DNA of 64,000 nucleotides from Bacillota bacterium (lineage in GTDB: Bacteria > Bacillota > Clostridia > Oscillospirales > Ruminococcaceae). The notes beneath the pieces are model-generated. The model saw only the letters and a list, made by a program, of their open reading frames with translations. It was not told the origin of the DNA and did not search any database. The translations under genes were made by a program, and so were the position numbers. Numbering within the stretch: the first letter of the stretch is position 1; the number at the start of each line of letters is the position of its first letter. Shown in pieces: positions 61,363 through 64,000 of this stretch. The DNA lies in the NCBI GenBank assembly GCA_023415575.1, contig JAEZKF010000020.1, positions 1 through 64,000 on the forward strand. Reading direction: 5' to 3'.

Positions 61363-63120
61363 GTGTTGCCCACAAGACAAAAACAGAGCTTTTTGCACGG
61401 AGCCCTGATACTGACCGTTGCCACTATCCTTGTCAAGGTGATTGGCGCGGTGTTCAAAATACCTTTGACACTGGTATTGGGAGCGGAAGGTTCGACACAC
61501 TTTTACACCGCTTACGATATCTTTAACCCTGTATCTGCTATTGCCATTGCGGGGCTGCCGGTTGCCGTTTCAAAACTGGTGTCTGAAAACGCGGCGCGCG
61601 GACGGTTTAAGGATGTAAAACGAATACGCAAGGTCGCCGCACTCTTGTTCTGTGTAACCGGCACAGTGGGATTTGCGGTCACCTTCTTTTTTGCCCGCCC
61701 CTTTGCGGAGTTGGTCGGCAATCCATCGGGTTATATCCCAATTATGGCGATTGCGCCCGCTGTTCTGTTTTTGTGCTTGATGTCCTCCTATCGGGGCTAC
61801 TACGAGGGCCTGCGCAATATGTATCCCACGGCGATATCGCAGATGGTAGAGGCGCTGGTAAAGCTTGTTTTGGGCTATGGTTTGTCGCTCTTTATCATGA
61901 AGCTTGGCCTTGAGGAATATGACCGCACCGGTACTGTGTTTGGCATCGCTGTGGATTCTGAGCTTGCGGCTAAAACAGCAGTTCTTCCATTTGCGGCGGC
62001 AGGTGCCATAGCCGGTGTTACGCTTAGTACCCTGTTTGGCCTTGCTTATCTGTTTATCCGTCACCTTAGGCGGGGCGATGGAATTACAGGCAAAGAGATT
62101 GCCCAGTCTCCGCCTGCTAATTCAAAGAAGGAAATCTTAAAGTCACTCATTCGAATATCGATACCCGTCTGCCTCGGCTCGCTTGTGGTCAGCCTAACCT
62201 CGACCATTGACCTTGCTTCGGTTATGAACCGCTTGTCCGTTGCGGTAGAAAGCGATGCCCAGACGATACTTAACATGTATGCGTCCATGCTGCCCACTGA
62301 TATTACCCTTGAGCGATTGCCATCCTTCTTGTTTGGAACGTACAAGGGGCTACCCATGACAATCTTTCACCTTGTACCTGCCATAACCACAGCCTTTGGC
62401 GTCAGCGCGTTACCGGCGGTTTCATCAGCGTGGGCGAAGAATGATAAAGTTGAGCTAAAGCGCAACGTCGAGTCCTCCCTTCGTGTGACCGCTCTGGCAG
62501 CAGTACCTGCCGGACTTGGCCTTTCGGCCCTTGCAGGTCCAATCCTTACCTTGCTTTATAACTTTTCTGGAAACGGCCTGGTGGGCGAGGTAGCAATCTC
62601 AACGCCGATACTCTCGTTCATGGGTATCAGTGTCATCTTCGTGGCGATTGCAAGCCCTGTGAACGCCATTCTTCAGGCAATCGGCAGGGCAGACCTCCCC
62701 GTGAAATACATGATAGTCGGCGGCACGCTAAAGCTCTTTACAAACTATATCTTGGTTGCTATTCCGCAAATCAACATCATGGGTGCACCGGTTGGCACAC
62801 TTTTGTGCTACCTGTTTATCGCTATTGCGAGCATTCTTTCAGTTTGCAGGAACACGCACATCGTTCCCAATATGGTCAGCGTTTTTGTAAAGCCCCTTGT
62901 TGCAGGGCTGATATGCGCGGCCAGCGCTTATGTATCATACGGCTTCCTTTCGCGTGTCATTGATGCACGCCTGAGCACAGTGCTTGCAATTCTCATAGCG
63001 GGCTGTATCTACCTGTTTGCGCTGTTTTTAATCAGGGGGATCAGTGCAGATGATATCTGTATGCTTCCCGGAGGAGAAAAAATCGCCAAAGTACTTGAAA
63101 ATCGCGGAATAATAGGGTAA
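61363..63120 (+). CDS. SpoVB/MurJ-family polysaccharide flippase
   Basis: About 585 residues with some 13-14 membrane helices over the whole length. It starts RQKQSFLHGALILTVATILV, typical of stage V sporulation protein B and related MOP-superfamily flippases. These move lipid-linked glycan precursors, in SpoVB's case for spore cortex. GTG 61363 has TTAAGGG at 7 bases. The in-frame ATG 61324 lacks a ribosome-binding site. mazG follows, matching the common spoVB-mazG-hup order. Confidence 0.87.
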   Translation: MLPTRQKQSFLHGALILTVATILVKVIGAVFKIPLTLVLGAEGSTHFYTAYDIFNPVSAIAIAGLPVAVSKLVSENAARGRFKDVKRIRKVAALLFCVTGTVGFAVTFFFARPFAELVGNPSGYIPIMAIAPAVLFLCLMSSYRGYYEGLRNMYPTAISQMVEALVKLVLGYGLSLFIMKLGLEEYDRTGTVFGIAVDSELAAKTAVLPFAAAGAIAGVTLSTLFGLAYLFIRHLRRGDGITGKEIAQSPPANSKKEILKSLIRISIPVCLGSLVVSLTSTIDLASVMNRLSVAVESDAQTILNMYASMLPTDITLERLPSFLFGTYKGLPMTIFHLVPAITTAFGVSALPAVSSAWAKNDKVELKRNVESSLRVTALAAVPAGLGLSALAGPILTLLYNFSGNGLVGEVAISTPILSFMGISVIFVAIASPVNAILQAIGRADLPVKYMIVGGTLKLFTNYILVAIPQINIMGAPVGTLLCYLFIAIASILSVCRNTHIVPNMVSVFVKPLVAGLICAASAYVSYGFLSRVIDARLSTVLAILIAGCIYLFALFLIRGISADDICMLPGGEKIAKVLENRGIIG

Positions 63121-63160
63121 TATATAAATGTTTTAACAATTGGAAACCGAGGAGCGGAAT

Positions 63161-63964
63161 GTGGAGTTTCAGTTCAAGCAAAAATATTCAATAAATGACC
63201 TTTTAGAGATCATGGATATCCTGCGCGGTGAGGGCGGATGTCCTTGGGACAGAGAGCAAACACACACATCAATCAGAAAAAACTTCATCGAAGAGGTCTA
63301 CGAGGTTTGTGAGGCAATTGACAAAAATGACATCTCCCTTTTAAAGGAAGAACTGGGAGACGTGCTTTTACAGGTCGTGTTTCACAGCCGAATGGAAAAG
63401 GAGCTTGGAAACTTCGACTTTGATGATGTTGCAGACGGCATCTGCAAGAAGCTGATTGTCCGTCATCCGCACATCTTTGCCGGAGAAGAAAATGCCCGGA
63501 CCGCTGACGAGGTTCTTGTTAATTGGGAGAACATTAAGAATTCGCAAAAAGGAATGACCACTCGTACCGAGAGTATGGAGAACGTTCCCCGTGTTCTGCC
63601 GGCGCTTATGCGTGCGCAGAAGGTTCAGGCAAGAGCCGCCAAAAGCGGTTTTGATTACCCGGACATTCGGTATGCGCTCGCCGACCTGACCAGTGAACTC
63701 TCTGAATTGATGCGTGCTGTTGCCGACGGCGACAAGGATGCATGTGCGGAAGAACTCGGCGATTTGATCTTCTCCTGTGTGAACTTATCTAGGTTCCTCT
63801 CACTTGATTCGGAAGAGGCGCTAACCGCTTCAACCGACAAGTTTATAAAAAGGTTTTCTCAGGTTGAACAGCTTGCGAAAACCAAGGGTGTCGACATGAC
63901 ACTCTCAGATATCAGTGAGTTGGACGAGCTTTGGAAAGAAGCTAAGAAAAACAGGCAGGTTTAA
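63161..63964 (+). CDS. mazG: Nucleoside triphosphate pyrophosphohydrolase MazG
   Basis: A 267-residue protein with two MazG domains. The first has GGCPWDREQTHTSIRKNFIE and the metal motif EELGDVLLQVVFHSRM. The second has AEELGDLIFSCVNLSRFL. It hydrolyses nucleoside triphosphates to monophosphates. GTG 63161 follows GAGGAG; TTG 63140 is an in-frame alternative. It lies between the flippase gene and a probable hup. Confidence 0.93.
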   Translation: MEFQFKQKYSINDLLEIMDILRGEGGCPWDREQTHTSIRKNFIEEVYEVCEAIDKNDISLLKEELGDVLLQVVFHSRMEKELGNFDFDDVADGICKKLIVRHPHIFAGEENARTADEVLVNWENIKNSQKGMTTRTESMENVPRVLPALMRAQKVQARAAKSGFDYPDIRYALADLTSELSELMRAVADGDKDACAEELGDLIFSCVNLSRFLSLDSEEALTASTDKFIKRFSQVEQLAKTKGVDMTLSDISELDELWKEAKKNRQV

Positions 63965-63994
63965 AATTACGAAGAATTTTCGGAGGGAAACAGA

Positions 63995-64000
63995 ATGACA
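63995..64000 (+). CDS. Start of a gene, probably DNA-binding protein HU
   Basis: Only ATGACA is visible before the window ends, preceded by a strong CGGAGGG (63981-63987) at normal spacing. The product cannot be read. HU (hup) is suggested only because it commonly follows mazG in Firmicutes. Confidence 0.4.

Noticed and set aside
1..64000. CRISPR arrays, insertion sequences, prophage, tRNA or rRNA genes, defence systems
   Set aside because: No repeat-spacer pattern, transposase, integrase, phage gene or RNA gene pattern was found on either strand.

Overview
The window suggests a motile, probably spore-forming Firmicute of the class Clostridia. The flagellar and chemotaxis genes are in clostridial order. 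CheC, CheD and FliY are present, as are RarA, a bifunctional Rel, CdaA/CdaR and a SpoVB-MazG cluster. A PdaB-like deacetylase and a SpoVB-like flippase hint at sporulation. TTG and GTG starts are frequent. The genus cannot be named from the sequence. No insertion sequence, prophage, CRISPR array, rRNA or tRNA was seen, and no gene-free stretch exceeds 300 bases.

Bases 1-25600 hold one long plus-strand flagellar operon: flgC (3' end), fliE-F-G-H-I-J, fliK, flgD, a TIGR02530-type gene, flgE, flbD, motA, motB, fliM, fliY, cheY, fliO-P-Q-R, flhB, flhA, fliA (sigma-28), two rod genes (flgF/flgG type), cheC, cheD, a FapA/DUF342 gene and a PilZ gene. Together they encode the MS-ring, C-ring, rod, hook and stator, the type III export gate with its ATPase, the late sigma factor and CheY-P phosphatases. 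Filament genes and chemoreceptors lie elsewhere. fliL, flhF and flhG are missing from their usual places. A bidirectional terminator separates this operon from a minus-strand pair (FliK-like and FlhB C-terminal-like), which diverges from cheA-cheW, cheR and cheB (27.5-32.3 kb).

From 32.4 to 45 kb are short, often convergent units: a GH94-like carbohydrate phosphorylase, a PadR regulator with a HAAS-type membrane protein, an FkbM-type methyltransferase, an alpha/beta hydrolase, rarA (with a possible LexA box in its promoter), glyA, a DUF2752 protein, a lipoprotein and an htpX-lemA pair.

From 45 to 64 kb are plus-strand housekeeping genes: a PdaB-like deacetylase, ispD-ispF (isoprenoids), a DUF3343 Se/S-carrier-like gene with a cysteine desulfurase, cdaA-cdaR (c-di-AMP) behind a structured leader, a COG2509 flavoprotein, recJ, rel, dtd, a metallo-beta-lactamase-fold hydrolase, hemZ, a uridine-kinase-like gene, a small coiled-coil protein, a spoVB-like flippase, mazG and the first codons of a gene that is probably hup.

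Most genes belong to well-known families. The most interesting signals are non-coding (inverted repeats around flgE, in the cdaA and ispD leaders, and over the rarA, glyA, cheB and fkbM promoters) and gene absences or residue changes. I found no clear undescribed multi-gene system.
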